This document shows positions 11,351 to 24,358 of a DNA stretch of 64,000 nucleotides, one piece after another (position 1 is the first letter of the stretch; the number at the start of each line of letters is the position of its first letter). A program made the position numbers and the translations under genes. A model generated the notes under the pieces. The model saw only the letters and a program-made list of their open reading frames with translations, was not told the origin of the DNA and searched no databases. Source of the stretch: Calonectria ilicicola (lineage: Eukaryota > Ascomycota > Sordariomycetes > Hypocreales > Nectriaceae); NCBI GenBank assembly GCA_020809705.1, contig CP085831.1:5270001-5334000 (forward strand), in the 5' to 3' direction.

Positions 11351-14300
11351 ATGATGGAGACCCTTTCTGTTCTGGGTTTGGCCTCAAATATTCTCCAATT
11401 CATCAATTCTTCGTCAAATCTCATCAAGACCATCACCCAAGTTCAAAGTTCCCCTTCAGGAGTTGGAGATGAGCTTGCAGATGTGGCTGTGACGAGTCAT
11501 AGCTTGCATACCCTACTGCAGGGTCTGTGCTCGCAAGACTCACTTGCGCCTGGCTCAGAAATCGCCAGTCAGCTGCAAACAATGATCGGGAATTGCAATC
11601 AAATTTGCGTAGAGATACAAATCCTTGTCAAAAAGGTCAGAGGAAAAGGACCTGCTTCAAGGACGACAGGTGTGTGGGTAGCCTGGCGTCTCACCAGACA
11701 GAGAGAGAAGTTCACATCTCTGGAAAGACGGCTGGACTTGTATAGAAGCCAGATCTTATTTCATTTGATGGCTTTATTGAGGTTTGTAACTTCCTTCTTT
11801 CTGGATGAATCGGAATTCTCACTGAGAATTCTTTTTGCACCAGTGATCAGCAGTCTGCGACAAATTTACTGATGGAATCATTGGTCAATTCGAATCAAGA
11901 AACTTTACAATCATCAAGGGATCATCTGAAGAACGCACGAGATCAAACTATAGTAATAATAAAATACGAGTTACAGAAATGCCAGCCGGATCATTTAGCA
12001 CCGACAGAACTGAGCCCAAAAGTCCAACATCCTCTCAATCGGCGTTCGACTGATTGCTCATCTGCTACCCTCATTCAACCATTTCTAGACATCCACCTCG
12101 AAGGGGATGGATTGAAACAGATTCAAAGCTCGATTTCTGAAATGATTTCTTCTATAAAATCTCTTTCTGCACAGGATAATGTCCTAAACTGGCTATGGTT
12201 CTCTGAACTACATTCCAGAGAGACATCTATCAAAAGGGCTCATCGTGGTACTTATCGTTGGCTATTGCGCGATGAGGAGAATGATTTGGTAGGTTCCTGG
12301 AATAAAGATGGTGAAAGCTCGTTTGTATCCACCGGTTACTCCTTTGTGAGTTACTCTCCCAGTGATTCAGCCAATGAGGGAAGTCAGATATCTGATGGGG
12401 AATCGAATGGTGGAGAAGAATTGGATAGATATACGCCATCCCGGATTGCAACTGTTGGAGAGCAACTTGATTTGGATGGAACTTATCAAGAAGAGCTACA
12501 AGTTAAACAAAAAGAGAAACGTCTCGAATTTATTGAATGGCTGGAAAACGGAAGTGGTGTCTTTTACGTTTCTGGAAAAGCTGGATCAGGGAAGTCAACG
12601 CTAATGAAATGCGTTGCGGATGATCCTCTTACCCAAGAAAAACTCAAACTATGGGCAAACAAAGAAGGCAAGAGTTTAATATTTGCCAAATTCTTCTTTT
12701 GGAGTTCTGGCAGTGAGCTGCAGAGGAGCATTGAAGGTCTATATCGTGGCATCTTGTGGGAAATTTTACGTCAATGCCCTATCTTGATGCAGGAAATGTT
12801 TCCAAACAAGATGGAGAGACTATCAGAAATGGGGCCAGATCAGCTCAGATTTGACAATGGACCCCCTGAATTGCAGGTTCTAGAGGACGCCTTTGACGTC
12901 CTTGTGAGGAACAAAAGAGCAATCCCCAAACACAAGGTGTGTTTGTTCATTGATGGTCTTGACGAGTATCGTGGAGACTATTGGAAAATTTCGAAACGTT
13001 TGATGCAGTGGTGCGATTCAAAAGACATCAAGATCTGCGCGTCTAGCCGGCCTTACAACGAATTTGAACTCATATTCATGTCCGACTCCAGTAATTGGAT
13101 AAAGTTGCATGAATTGACGAAATGGGACATGCTATGGTTCATACGAGATGAGTTTGAAAGTGACGAACGATTCATCAATTCCGTCGATGTGAGCGCCAAG
13201 TATAAAGACCTAGTCTTCTCGATAATCCGGCGGTCCGAAGGGGTTTTCCTCTGGGTTCAACTTGTCATGCACGTACTTTTAACAGGAATGGGAAATAAAT
13301 GTTCGGTAACTCAGCTCCAAAAGAAGCTGGATGTTATTCCAGATGGCCTGGTCCCCTTTTTTCGACACATGTTTGGCCGTGTCGATAAATCGGAGAAGGC
13401 TAGGCTGTGGCGAAATATTCTGATCTTGCAGCAAAAAGTCCCAGGCCATACAATCAATAATTGGCTCTATGCTCAAACTGTACTGGATGACATGGAAGAT
13501 GACCCGAAGCTGGAGGGCAAGCTGTTAGATGGAACTATTGGACCCTTCATGAGCCAAACTGACTGCGGCTTAAAATGTGATGTAATGCGCCACAGACTTG
13601 TCGGGCGGTCTGAAGGGCTACTTGAGATTGTGAAGACTAAAAAGAGCTATCCATCTTGCCACAGGGTACAATTTGTTCATCGGACGTTGGGGGACTATTT
13701 TCAGGAGCCGGAAATGCTGGAAGAAATGAAAAACACGGTGGGGGACTTTTGCGCTATCCGGTCTTTGGCCTTGACTGTTCTCGCCATCATCAAATTTCAT
13801 CGACCAGACCAATATATTGCTTGTAAATCAAGCGATGACAAAAATGTTGTTCGTAATCCGCCCCCTGGTAAACCGTGCTACAGGACTGGGGGTCTAATGC
13901 AAACCATGGTCGCGATTGATGACTATGCTACTAGGGGACAGCACCTACAACCATTGGTGACTGAAGTTGACGCATTAACTCGCATGTTTATGAAAGTTAG
14001 GCCTTTTTTAAAAGACCGCCAGTTTGACTTCCCGAGGCCAACTTTTTGCTTTAGGACTATTATGGGTTGGCATTGGGAGTGGTTGGATGGAGATGCTCTT
14101 GAATTAGCAATCCTCTGCTTTGCAGCTGGCAATGGTAATAATGAGCTCGTGAAAGAGAAAGTGAGGAGAAATCCAGCCCTTCTCACCAATGGCCCTTACG
14201 ATACCATGCTTTCATCATTCATAAGCGAAATATTCTGGGCCAAACCGTGGGAATCATCATTGTCTCGGTTTTTGCTTGACAAGGAACCGTTATCAGTGGG

Positions 14301-14889
14301 GGATGGGCGTGCTGTTTGTAGCATGGATCCCTGGGAGTCCCCGGGTCTACATATGCCAACACCGCCTTGGACCTCCTGGACCCTGTTGCTTTTCAATATA
14401 TCACTATCAGGTCCTGTTTGGGCGTTATACGACACTGGAAAGACCGACAGGTCCAAGGTCTCAAAATATCTAGAAGCATGTTTGCATCGTGGTTCAGAGT
14501 CTACTGTCTGTTTTGTTGGTTATCAACTCCACAGAGACGCTGACGGCAAAGTGGAGACGACGTCTGGACCATACTATACAAATCTTATTACAATGCTAAA
14601 GATTTGGAAGTTTGAGATTACAGAAAATATGTTGAACTTGCTAAGCACACGTCAACAAAAATGGGGATGGGGAATAGGAAATTGGCTCAGTAGCCGTATA
14701 GGCGGACCCCAGATTAAATTTCAGTTTATTGATTTGGAAGCACTTGATGGGAATGAATTTGTTGTTTTGAAGGTGGTTTCAATGGAGCAACTCCAAGAAA
14801 TCCCCATACCAGATTTGCAGAAGGGACTGGATGTTACTCTGATCGACTATGAAAAGGAGGGGAAATCCTCAATACATATTCTAGCATAG
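11351..14889 (+). CDS. NACHT-domain STAND protein with helical N-terminal domain
   Basis: Fungal NLR-like NTPase, about 1158 residues. Exons are 11351-11781 and 11844-14889. The first ATG (METLSVLGLASNILQF context) is chosen; the frame is open only 12 nt further upstream. Residues 1-150 form a helical domain of the kind found at the N-terminus of many fungal STAND proteins (SesA/Helo-like by pattern; inference). A NACHT domain follows: Walker A GKAGSGKST at about 388-396 and Walker B LFIDGLDEY near 511. Downstream, SIIRRSEGVFLWVQLVM is a typical fungal NACHT winged-helix segment. No WD40, ankyrin or TPR repeats are evident in the remaining 450 residues, so the sensor part is unassigned. Its likely role is non-self recognition or regulated cell death. 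It lies head-to-tail with the next STAND gene. Confidence 0.88.
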
Positions 14890-15327
14890 TTGGTCAAATG
14901 CGGGTTTCTTTGTATTTATTTCATGACAGATTGAATACGTTTAGATCTTGTAATTTCCATAGGTTAGGGTACTTGGGCTCCATTATTCACATTGAGGTGC
15001 CATGTTATGAAAGCAAGAAGACCTCTCCGTGTCGTCAGGGGGTATGTTTTTCATCAAGCGCTTAGGGACTTTCTTTTACTGGCTGGAAGGCTGGAAGAGA
15101 TATAAAATGCCGCAAGGGACCAATGTGGCGCTGAAGTAAGCCTTACGATTGAGGCTGTGATAAGCTCAGCCGCTCACGTGCGTAGAGTAAGCAAAGAAAT
15201 TCTCCTCGTTTCTGTATTTCGTAGCCTAGAGTCATCCTTTGTTTTTCTTTAATCACACCCAGTGGTCCTTTACCCTAAACTGGCTAAGATTGGAAAATAA
15301 TCTTTATTGTTATGCTTGAGCAAAAAA
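14890..15327. other. Intergenic region between two STAND genes
   Basis: A spacer of about 440 bp with no recognisable gene. It must contain the promoter of the NB-ARC/TPR gene. The in-frame sequence just before 15328 lacks an upstream ATG. Confidence 0.45.
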
Positions 15328-18139
15328 ATGAGGGAAATAATACTCCACGGGGATACCACAGGCTATAATACCGTGGGGGGGGTTCAAGTCTCTGGAGGTT
15401 ATGCTCATTTCCAATTTAACTCACAGAGCGCAGGCTCGGGTGTTCGCCGTCCCATTTACTCCATCCCGTACGGGAAAAACGGCAATTTAGTTGACCGTGC
15501 CGATATTTTCTCTGAACTTGAAGTGTTACTACCGTGTACGCGCGGCTCCTTTCGCGCGGCGCTTTGTGGTCCAGGAGGGATTGGGTAATTTTATTCCCGC
15601 GTCCCGTGTGTTTCTAATGCGTCACTGACAACACTACAGAAAAACGCAGATTGCTCTTGAGTTCGCATATAGACGTTGCGAAGACCCAATTTGTTCCGTA
15701 TTTTGGGCTCAAGCGAACAGTCTGGCCGCCTTTCAACAAAGCTATAAGGCCATTGCTCTCAAATTCGACCCGACTAGTAAGCTAGATGGTCACCAGCTTT
15801 TAGAGTTTGTGTGCGCACGAATCGGCTCGGAAGAGCGTTGGCTCCTGATAATCGATAATGCCAACGACCTATCGTTGTTTAACGAGAATGCTACGACCAA
15901 CCTTTCCAGGTACATCCCAGCTGGACCTACCGGTTCAGTGCTATGGACAAGCCGCGAGGATGTATCTCAAATATCACTTAGCCCTAGTCAAGTCATTAAA
16001 GTTGCTAAACCATCACTTAATGAAGCAAAGCAATTGCTAGAAAGATCGATGAACAAGAGTCTGTCGCGTGAGGACCAAGATGGGGTGATTGCATTGCTCG
16101 AAGAACTGCAGTGGCTTCCCTTGACCATCTGGCAAAGTGGATCGTTTTTGAGAACAACCTCAACATCGGTTCGGGAATATTTGACTAGCATAAGAAGGAA
16201 GAGAGGCTCTCAAGACAGAAAAACGCATTTCAATCGCGGAAGTAGCTTCTTGGAAACTTGGAAAATCTCCGTGGAACCTTTGTGGGAGCACGATGAGGTA
16301 GCATATGCAATTTTGCATGTTATTGCGAATTTTGACAGTCAACATATACCTCTGAGACTTGTTACAGAGATAGTCAAGGTTACCAGAAAGGGAATCTGGG
16401 GAAACATGGAGGAAATCAGGGATACAGCAATCAGACGTTTAGAGGAGTTCTCCCTCATTTCGACTCAAACGACTGAAACCGGACAACGATTTCTCAGTTT
16501 ACATGAGCTAGTCCAAGAGTCTGCGCGTGATAGCCTGGTTTTGGAAGGTCCAGAAACAGGCCGGCGCGTGCACATGGTCTTTTCGCACGATTCAGTGCGG
16601 AGCCTTTTTCAACCAAGTACAAAGGAAAGTATTGATATTGACGATCCTCGGAATAGAGATGGGTCATATCTTTCATACGTAGAGCTTCAGATCATGGCAA
16701 AGGTATTCCCCGAGCCAATTCGTCAAGATGCGAGAAATTGCGAGCAATATCTGGCTCATGCTATCAAGGCTTCACAATGGGTCCGTCATCCCGAACACGT
16801 GCCGGTGGCCTCTTGTGTTCTGCACCGGGTATACAAATACACCTACTTGAACGAGTTGTGGGAACAAGCAACTGCGGTGGCTGAAGCAATATATCAGTTG
16901 CTGAAAGAGTGCTATGGAAATATACATCCTCTCTCTCTCGACGCCGCCTCGCAACTTGGAACTGTTTTGAAACTAAACGATCAGATCGGACAAGCTCAGG
17001 CATTGCTTGAGAAGACCCTAGAGGCACAAAAAAATGTTTTGGGACCGAATTCCCTCAAAACAACATACACTGCGGCTGCCTTGGCATATATTTATTGTCA
17101 ACAGGGTTATGAAAAAAATGAAAAGACGTATTCTTACCGACATAGAGTGGCGAATCTGCGGCGAGAACACCTCGGAGACGTGCATCCAGATACGCTGTGC
17201 TCTCTTCTGCAACTTGCATGGAGCCATCTGGATCGTGTAAAATACCGCGATTCTGAAGATATAGCACAGCATTTGCTGAGATCGAGAGTGGAGATTTCCG
17301 GCATTCTTCACCCGGATACTATCAAAGCTATGTGTGAACTTTCTGCGGCTTACTCCTCCCATTGCTTATTTGACATGGCCGAGAAGCTTCTCATTAGAGT
17401 GCAAAGAATATGCGAACAGAGTTTTGGGCCTAGCCATTTTAAGACCATCGAAGCCATGTCTTATCTTGGGGTGATATATCGTTCTTGGGGCCGGTATGAG
17501 GATGCACAATCTTTACATGAAGAAGCGTCCAGGCGGTTCGAAGACACGTTGGGCCCTACGGATTCGAGAACTCTTCTTGCTTTGGGGCGTCTTGCACTGA
17601 CATACCAACGACGAGGTTACTTTGAACCAGCACGTGGGATTTGTCTGGAGATATTGAAACGACAACGAAAGAAAGACAAGCAAACCCCAATATGTTTAAC
17701 ACTTCTAGCTGACATTGACTACACTTTGGGTTGGTATGAAGAAGGTAAAGAGAATTGTCTTGACGCAGTTCGCATGCAAGAGAGGCTACACGGATGGGGC
17801 GAACCACTGACTCTGACTACACTCAACCTCCTACGGTCTATTTTAACCCCGCATGAAGTTGACCTGCAAGAACTTCCAGTCATAAACATCACACACCGAC
17901 GTGGCATGATTTATCATGACCTTGAGGCTTTGGATGGAATTGCCTTGATCAAACGCAACCTTGGGAAGAATCGTGAGGCGTTAAAGGCCATGGATATGTG
18001 CTGCAAACAAAGCAGGATATACCTAGGGCCATATCACCCGCTATCAATAGAACGAGGTGATCGCTATGCTGCATGGCAACGTGAAGATAAGGATGCACAA
18101 CCAAGCCTCCTCGCCCGAATTGGGAAGTACTTACCATAG
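15328..18139 (+). CDS. NB-ARC/TPR STAND protein
   Basis: About 918 residues in two exons (15328-15584 and 15640-18139); the 55 nt intron falls inside the P-loop codon run and restores GPGGIGKT. A short N-terminal segment (about 50 residues) precedes the NB-ARC domain. The domain has Walker A GPGGIGKT at 81-88, Walker B WLLIIDNAND, an RNBS-B-like SVLWTSRED and a GLPLA-like WLPLTIWQSG. The C-terminal third (from about residue 480) carries kinesin-light-chain type TPRs, seen as repeats of the HPDT(L/I)...A..L.R.. pattern (HLGDVHPDTL, ILHPDTI, LGPTDSRTL). The N-terminus is shorter than a full effector domain, so either the effector exon lies upstream and was missed or the protein works through a partner. 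Its likely role is STAND-type recognition; there is no direct evidence of the ligand. Confidence 0.88.
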
Positions 18140-18519
18140 AAGAAATTATTAAGTTACTAATAATTAATAAATAAATTCAAGTTATATATCAACTAAACCT
18201 TCAAAGCTCTGGCAATCCATTTTGATCTTCATACGCATCAAAGACTAGCATTTTCACTACATTTCACTCACGAGTCATGCGAGGAGCATGGTTTGGCGGT
18301 GCAGTTGTCCGCCTACCGACTTCGTCCGCCTTATCGCAGCCCAACACCCACTTTAACTGAGACACGCATTGACCCCTCATTCTCTCTCCGCAAAGAATTA
18401 AGCTGGCTCGGCGACTCTTTATCATCCGCTTTTGGACATGGTGACGCTCTATTCGTCCTAGCCTAGAATTACTACAAGGAGGTACGTTGGTTATCCGATA
18501 CCTTGTCAATATCGTCTAG
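18140..18519. other. Intergenic region upstream of the broken HET gene
   Basis: Searched by eye in all frames for the missing first HET motif (YxALSYxWG) and not found. The stretch contains several stops in the frame of the downstream HET sequence. Confidence 0.4.
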
Positions 18520-20207
18520 ATTTTTTCCCGGCAACCAAAAGTTTGATAAGTGCATTACGCAGGCTTTGTTTGGAGAATTCAAATAGGATACTGTGGGTAG
18601 ATGCACCTTACATTAATCAGACCGACTTTCAAGAAAAGGGCCACCAGGTTGCTATGATGGGCAAAATATATTCGCAAGCCGCATCCGTGTCGATTTGGCT
18701 GGGGCACAGTGACCACCATACGCAGCTAGCAATTGAACTCATACATGTTATTTCTGAGCGCTGTAAATCTTTCGCTTATCCCCGAGGTATAGATATTGCC
18801 GCATGGGAGGCTCAACTAAATCTAGTTGACCATTTTCTGGATTACTTGCCCGATAGAGATGACGAGACAGATTCAACAACAGGAGATGTGAGAACTGAGT
18901 CGCTCAACGAATTCTTTGGTCGTGCTTGGTTCCATAGAGTATGGGTAATCCAGGAAGTGGCCAAGTGCAAAGACATCACTGTTTACTGTGGGAACTTTAG
19001 TCTCCCGTGGAATCTTGTCGCTTTGGCAGCGTCGTGGTGTCTTTATGGCCCTGGAAGCTACGATATGCAGGCTAGATTTAGCCATGTCGGTGGCATTACG
19101 AATGCTCTATTTATGCGGGACAAGGTTTGGCACACGGCTGATACAGTGACGTTTCTGCATCTTGCCGGCCAAAGCAAGAATTTCGATTCAACAGATGCTA
19201 GGGATAAAATCTACGCAATGCTGAGTTACTCGACTGACCGACTGCCGCATGGAAATGACCCAGCATTTCATTTCCAAATTAAACCGGACTACACCAAAAG
19301 TAAATTAGACGTATATCGCGAATTTGCAATCAATTCTATTCAACTCCGGCAGGATCTTGAAACACTCTCCTATGTCGATCACGGCCCCCTACTCCAAGAT
19401 GACACCCCTACTTGGATACCTCGTTGGGACCGCCCTTGCACTGTTGGCATGCTTGATCAGCTATCGAATATTTTTGATGCTGCCGCCGTGAAGTCTTCTC
19501 ATGGTACAAATTCCACTAAAATTCCTCTCTGCAATGACGAAGAGTCCATCACATTGTCTGGATTTATCTGTGGAGCTTTCTGTTTTGTCACAGAAACTAT
19601 TGACCATCTTGATCTTGCCCTTACAGCAGCAGCAGCAGTTCGAAACCCACTGCTTGGCGTGTTTAGACTATGCCCATCTGCAAATACAATTAAAGGAGAG
19701 TCGCAGCCTGCAGTTCTCAGTCTCAACGATCATTCACGTTATGATCCGACGTTGATTTACACTGCATACGCACAGATGTTAAGCCTTGGCAGAATAACTG
19801 ACATTGAAACAAGCAAGCCATCGGCAGAGCAACTGACGCAACATATAGCAGATTTTGCAGCATATGTTATCGAAGTTTTGAATCTGAAAGAAAGGCAAAC
19901 CACATCAGGTTCTGCTACATCCGATTGCGAATTCTCGAAATACATTGCTGGCTCCAAAACGCGTGAAGAACTCAAATATATGGCAGAAGAGGGAGCCGGG
20001 AGTGCTGTCCGCTTTCGATATCAACTGGGATTTGGATGCTTGCGTCGCAAAATCTTTCGTACCGTCAAAGGTGATATTGGCTTGGGCCCTGCTACTCTAG
20101 CGGAAGGGGATGTGTTGTGTGTTTTGCACGGCGGTCGTATGATTTACGCCTTAAGGAAGAGGCCTGTAGGGTAGTTGCTTGTTGGAGAATGCTATGTTTA
20201 CAGCTAG
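18520..20207 (+). pseudogene. Broken HET-domain gene, truncated at both ends
   Basis: The HET reading frame can be followed from about 18520 (FFPATKSLISALRRL) to a TAG at 20172-20174. HET landmarks include ILWVDAPYINQTD, where related proteins have WVDA(I/L)CINQ, and RAWFHRVWVIQEVAK. The first HET motif and any start codon before WVDA are missing; the first in-frame ATG lies downstream of it (about 18654). Beyond the TAG the same frame continues with LLVGECYVY, the conserved tail of this class, and then meets a second TAG at 20205-20207. This pattern fits a decayed gene rather than a true C-terminus. An intact relative sits at 2.1-4.2 kb. A product starting at an unseen upstream exon cannot be fully excluded. 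Confidence 0.7.
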
Positions 20208-22856
20208 ATGAATAGTGAACTGTTGTTGAACAATAGCTTGCCTACAAATGAGGACATTATAATATTTTAAGGGACACATCTTTAGCTATTCACATCAACT
20301 CAAGCTTTTGTTGTTAGTAGTTCTGCTGCGCACACAGACATTTTCCCACGTGTTTGGCAAACCGTTCCAAGGAAACCCCAAGAAAGTTTCAAAAGAGCGA
20401 TTTAATTTTAAAATGAACAAAGGAAAATATCACAATATTTATTTTATTCTCGGTTTTCGGTAGTGATATTTTGAAAGGGATTTCTTTTTGTCTGCATGGA
20501 TGTGTGCGTACAACAAAATTCTCCCGCTTCTCTTTGCTCGAATGTTGGCCTTCAGAACCAGTCGTACCTTGGAATTATTTGCCACCAGAACAACTAGATG
20601 TGGCTCTCATTTGCCGTTAATGTGCTGGCACAAATCAGCATCGCGGAAATCGGACCCGTCAAACGCCAGATCATCGCAACGGTTTGATCGTCGTGTCTTC
20701 CAGTCGCGTGTCGGCGCGTGGCTCAGGCATGAGCTTGTGCATTGATCCAACGGGAAAAGTGGAGAAGCGTTGCCATATTTTCATCCAGCGATGCCATCAT
20801 TTGTCCTCGGACCCTGATGTTATAACTTGCATAATGGATGTCCAACTAAGCTGCTCCGACCTGTTGCTGGCAACTCCCCTACACCACCACGACCAGATCT
20901 GCGTTTAAGCTAACGTTGGGAGGTGGCGTCAGCGGAAGGTCTGTTCTCCCAATTATCGATGGATGGTTCGCTGTTGTTCCAAATTTTACGACTTCACTTT
21001 CTGGACTGACTCTAGCAAAAGCTGTTTCGGAACACCAAGCTTCCGTGAATGGCTGTGCACCAGATAGGTCATGTATTAGAGCTCATTCAAACGTAAAATA
21101 TTTATGCGCTTGTTTCTGACTACCAATCCCGTTTTTGAGCCTTGTCTTGGATGAATCAATCTAGCTGAGCGGGGGCGGCAACATTCTGATAACGATTGTT
21201 GCCAGCGAGAGCCGAGTAGATGTTGAGTGTGCGGTTGGGGCGGTAGCTTGGGGCAAATATGACGGGAGAGGAGTGACAGTTCGGCATGCGAGTGAAAACT
21301 AACGGTCTGCAAAAAGATGCCAAATTTCACATGTTGTACTTCATGGGACCATGTACCACTTGGGACATTATCTGTGGAGGGAATATTGGAATAATCTAGT
21401 GTTGACAAGTAAAAGCAAAGTTAATCGGCACTCAATTGCCGCTGGCGGTGTGCCGGCTCAATCGCCAAAAAAGCTACGCGATGTTGGGCATTTGGTTGGC
21501 TGGTTCCCCGCCTCTTGATCCAGCTCATTGCTGGGCTTCAGACACGGGGAAACGGAATCATCGTCCCATCCCACCCTCGCGTAGCTAGTCGCATCCTTGG
21601 TCAGACATTTACGGGACGCCATCGCTTATTGGCTCTCGCCATCGAACTAAATTCTGAGGCGCAGCCGCGTGTGTTAGGTACCATGAAAAAAAAAGAAAAA
21701 CAAAAAAGGGGAGGAGAGCGGGCGGCGAATTCCACCGTGTCAGCCAAAGAGGGCTTGCGGCTGAGTGGATGGACTGCCACGCAAGACAAACTATTGGGCA
21801 CAAAAGCAAAATGGTACTCCAGGCGAGGTCAAGGCGGCGGAAAAAACCCACAGATTGGGAAAAACCCACTGAACACCACATCAGTCGTTGTGTACTTTTT
21901 CCTCCAGGGCTGACTTTGTGGCTGATTGTGACCATGATGTGACAATGAAGGTTTGCGACAAAACGGCAAAGGATATGATTAATATTGCAGAAAGAAACAG
22001 GGGAGGAAATAGGCGACCAGAAGAGCTAACTGCGAGAGGAAGAGCTCCCGGATTAAATACTTTGGTGAGAATTTTGGACAAGCTCGATCGCGTATGTGAG
22101 TCAATGACGTTTTGGGCTTGGGACTCTAGCACACGGCTTAGCACAACCAATGAGGCAAGGGATTCATGACTACCCCCGGATTGGGAAAGATGCAGGGCGC
22201 AGGGTTAGTAAATGCCGGCTGCACGAGTCAATTGAAGTACGAATACCTTCCACGTAGTATAATGCATTGCGCACACTTTAGTCACGAATACTTTTCTTCT
22301 CAAAAGTAAGCATTAGACTCTTCTCGCCTAACAATCACATGCCTCCAATTTGACCAAATGGGATAGGGTTTTGTCATTCTCCCTCGTTGGGATTCGAGTT
22401 CTGAACGAGTGCACCCCTGCACCTTGAATGTCTCAAGTGCAGCATCTAGCCTTTCTCTCCCGTCTGGCCAGCTTCTCATTACAGACTAGCTAGGTTCCTA
22501 CAAGGGTCCTGGACAATGCCAATGAGGATGAGACTGATCGACATTCCGCAACAGATATCGTCTAAGACACGGGACTGTCAACGTAGTACGGGGTACCATG
22601 GCCAAAAGGTGAATCAGGTCCACTTTCGCCATCTAGCATGACAGGTTTGGTCTTGGAGGCTAAAAGGGGGTTCTTGGCACTAGTAGCTGCATCTTGTTCA
22701 AAAATCTTGAAATATCTCACCCAAAATGATACATGGTTTTTGAGCTGCCTCGGCAAACTAGCTGTTCGATTTCCAGTCATCAACCCCTCGCTCCTCATCC
22801 ACTGTGCCCAGGCCCACCTCAGCGGGATCCATTCTCTTGGATACGAGACCGTCCAC
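20208..22856. other. Long intergenic region, nothing recognised
   Basis: About 2.6 kb. Open frames of up to about 130 codons on both strands have no family resemblance, no splice structure and no shared motifs. Small A-rich tracts lie near 21684-21707. The frame of the next gene is open back to 22638, so its start could lie further upstream than 22857. Confidence 0.4.
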
Positions 22857-24358
22857 ATGGCGTCACATCCGGGTTTTGGTAGCCTTCTCGAGCGGGATGC
22901 CGATAATTGGTATCAGATTCCGTTTGCCGGAAAGCTGATCGCCTTGCTCGTTGAGCTCACAGCGGCATGCATGCTCTCAAGCTTGATCACGCGGAGATAC
23001 CTGGCAGTCAGAGGCCGCAAACGGCTTCCGTGGCTTTTATGGCTTGTGTTTCTCGTTTACATCTCTTCTCTGATGTATGCGTACGCGTGTCTCCTGATGC
23101 AATTCGTCATTGGCCCCGGCAGTAGCATGACCACATGCAAGGCGACAGCGATCTTGTGTCCCGCAGTATATCTCACAAGTAAAGTAAGTGCATGGGTCTT
23201 GCTCATGCCTTGCGTAAATTTCGTATTTTATTGACTAATTCGCAATAGGTCGTGAGTCAACCTCATTGTTGCTTCCGATTTCTTAGCTGATAGAATAGAT
23301 AGTTCATCTACCTCTTTTTAGTTGATCGGGCGGTGAGTACCCATAGATCGCATGCTAACCAGGCCTGGCTTTCTAAAGTTTGCAGCACATTATTAGAAAC
23401 ACCACGAAGCCGCGCATGAAGTCGAAGCTGTACTTATGGAACTCGTTTGGCGTTTTGGGTATGTGAATAAGGATTGCCAAGCAAATGTCTTTCCCTTCCA
23501 TCTTGGTGTTGGGGCTTTTGACTGATAGCTTTAAAAGTTGTGTATGCGGCGTTAAGTCTATATAACCTGGTCGAGTAAGTACACACTCGTTGAATCGTGA
23601 CATACAGGGCTGTCAATAACATTGGGTAGTACTAAATATGACTTGTACGGAGGGGGGTGTCACATCACTTTCAGGTGGAAGTCTATGATACCGATCATCA
23701 TCTTTGATGCCGGCGCTAATGTATGTAAATGCCAATATTTGTCGACGTCACTAACAAGTGTCTCAGCTGTATCTAACTGCGCTATTCTTGCGACCTCTAC
23801 TCAGTATGTTGAACGAACTTACCCCCACTAGATGCACATTGACTGACCGCCCGTTAGACACATACTCCATCCGGTGGAATTTTGGGTTTTCGGGAAAATT
23901 CCAGATGCCCGCCGTTGATTTCACTCTCAATCCACCAAACAGAAAGCTACGAAGACTGGCGATCCGTACCATTGCCGGGTCACTTCTTACACTTGGTATC
24001 AGCCTGTTGTATGTTTGTGACATTTTCTGGCTGCCTACATATGCTAAATTACGTATAGAAACTACCTAACTTTAATAGGTCTGCGCGGAGAGGTTTCTTG
24101 GCTGTGTATGACCTGTTGCACAATTGACAGTCAGTGTTGCTCTCTCATTCTTGGCATAGACATGACCGCTAACATGTGCCAATGCTCCAAGTCTTATTTT
24201 CTGCGCTCGTCATTAATTGGATGATAACAATTGAGGATGATACTGACAAAGCAAGGAGAATTTCTAGGGCGCATGGGGTGAATGGGAGTTATGATAACTC
24301 CGTTTTTGTGACAGAGCCAACAGTCATGACTAAGCCCGATGCTGTTCACACTGCGTAA
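22857..24358 (+). CDS. Multi-pass membrane protein of a fungal-specific family
   Basis: Eight exons assemble to about 348 residues in one frame: 22857-23183, 23303-23332, 23386-23458, 23529-23574, 23630-23720, 23767-24008, 24059-24129 and 24192-24358. Exon 2 is only 30 nt and encodes FIYLFLVDRA. About seven hydrophobic segments are visible, starting with KLIALLVELTAACMLSSLI and WLLWLVFLVYISSLMYAYA. The second half has the run NPPNRKLRRLAIRT, then WLCMTCCTIDILFSALVINW, a layout I recall from uncharacterised ascomycete integral membrane proteins. The function is unknown. The start at 22857 is chosen because NWYQIPFAGKL follows shortly, as in relatives; the upstream open frame gives an alternative start at 22638. 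Exon joins rest on GT-AG sites and family-like continuity, not on transcripts. Confidence 0.75.

Noticed and set aside
21515..22169. Two overlapping frames of about 93-132 codons
   Set aside because: Low-complexity or composition-driven, with no recognisable domain and no supporting signals.
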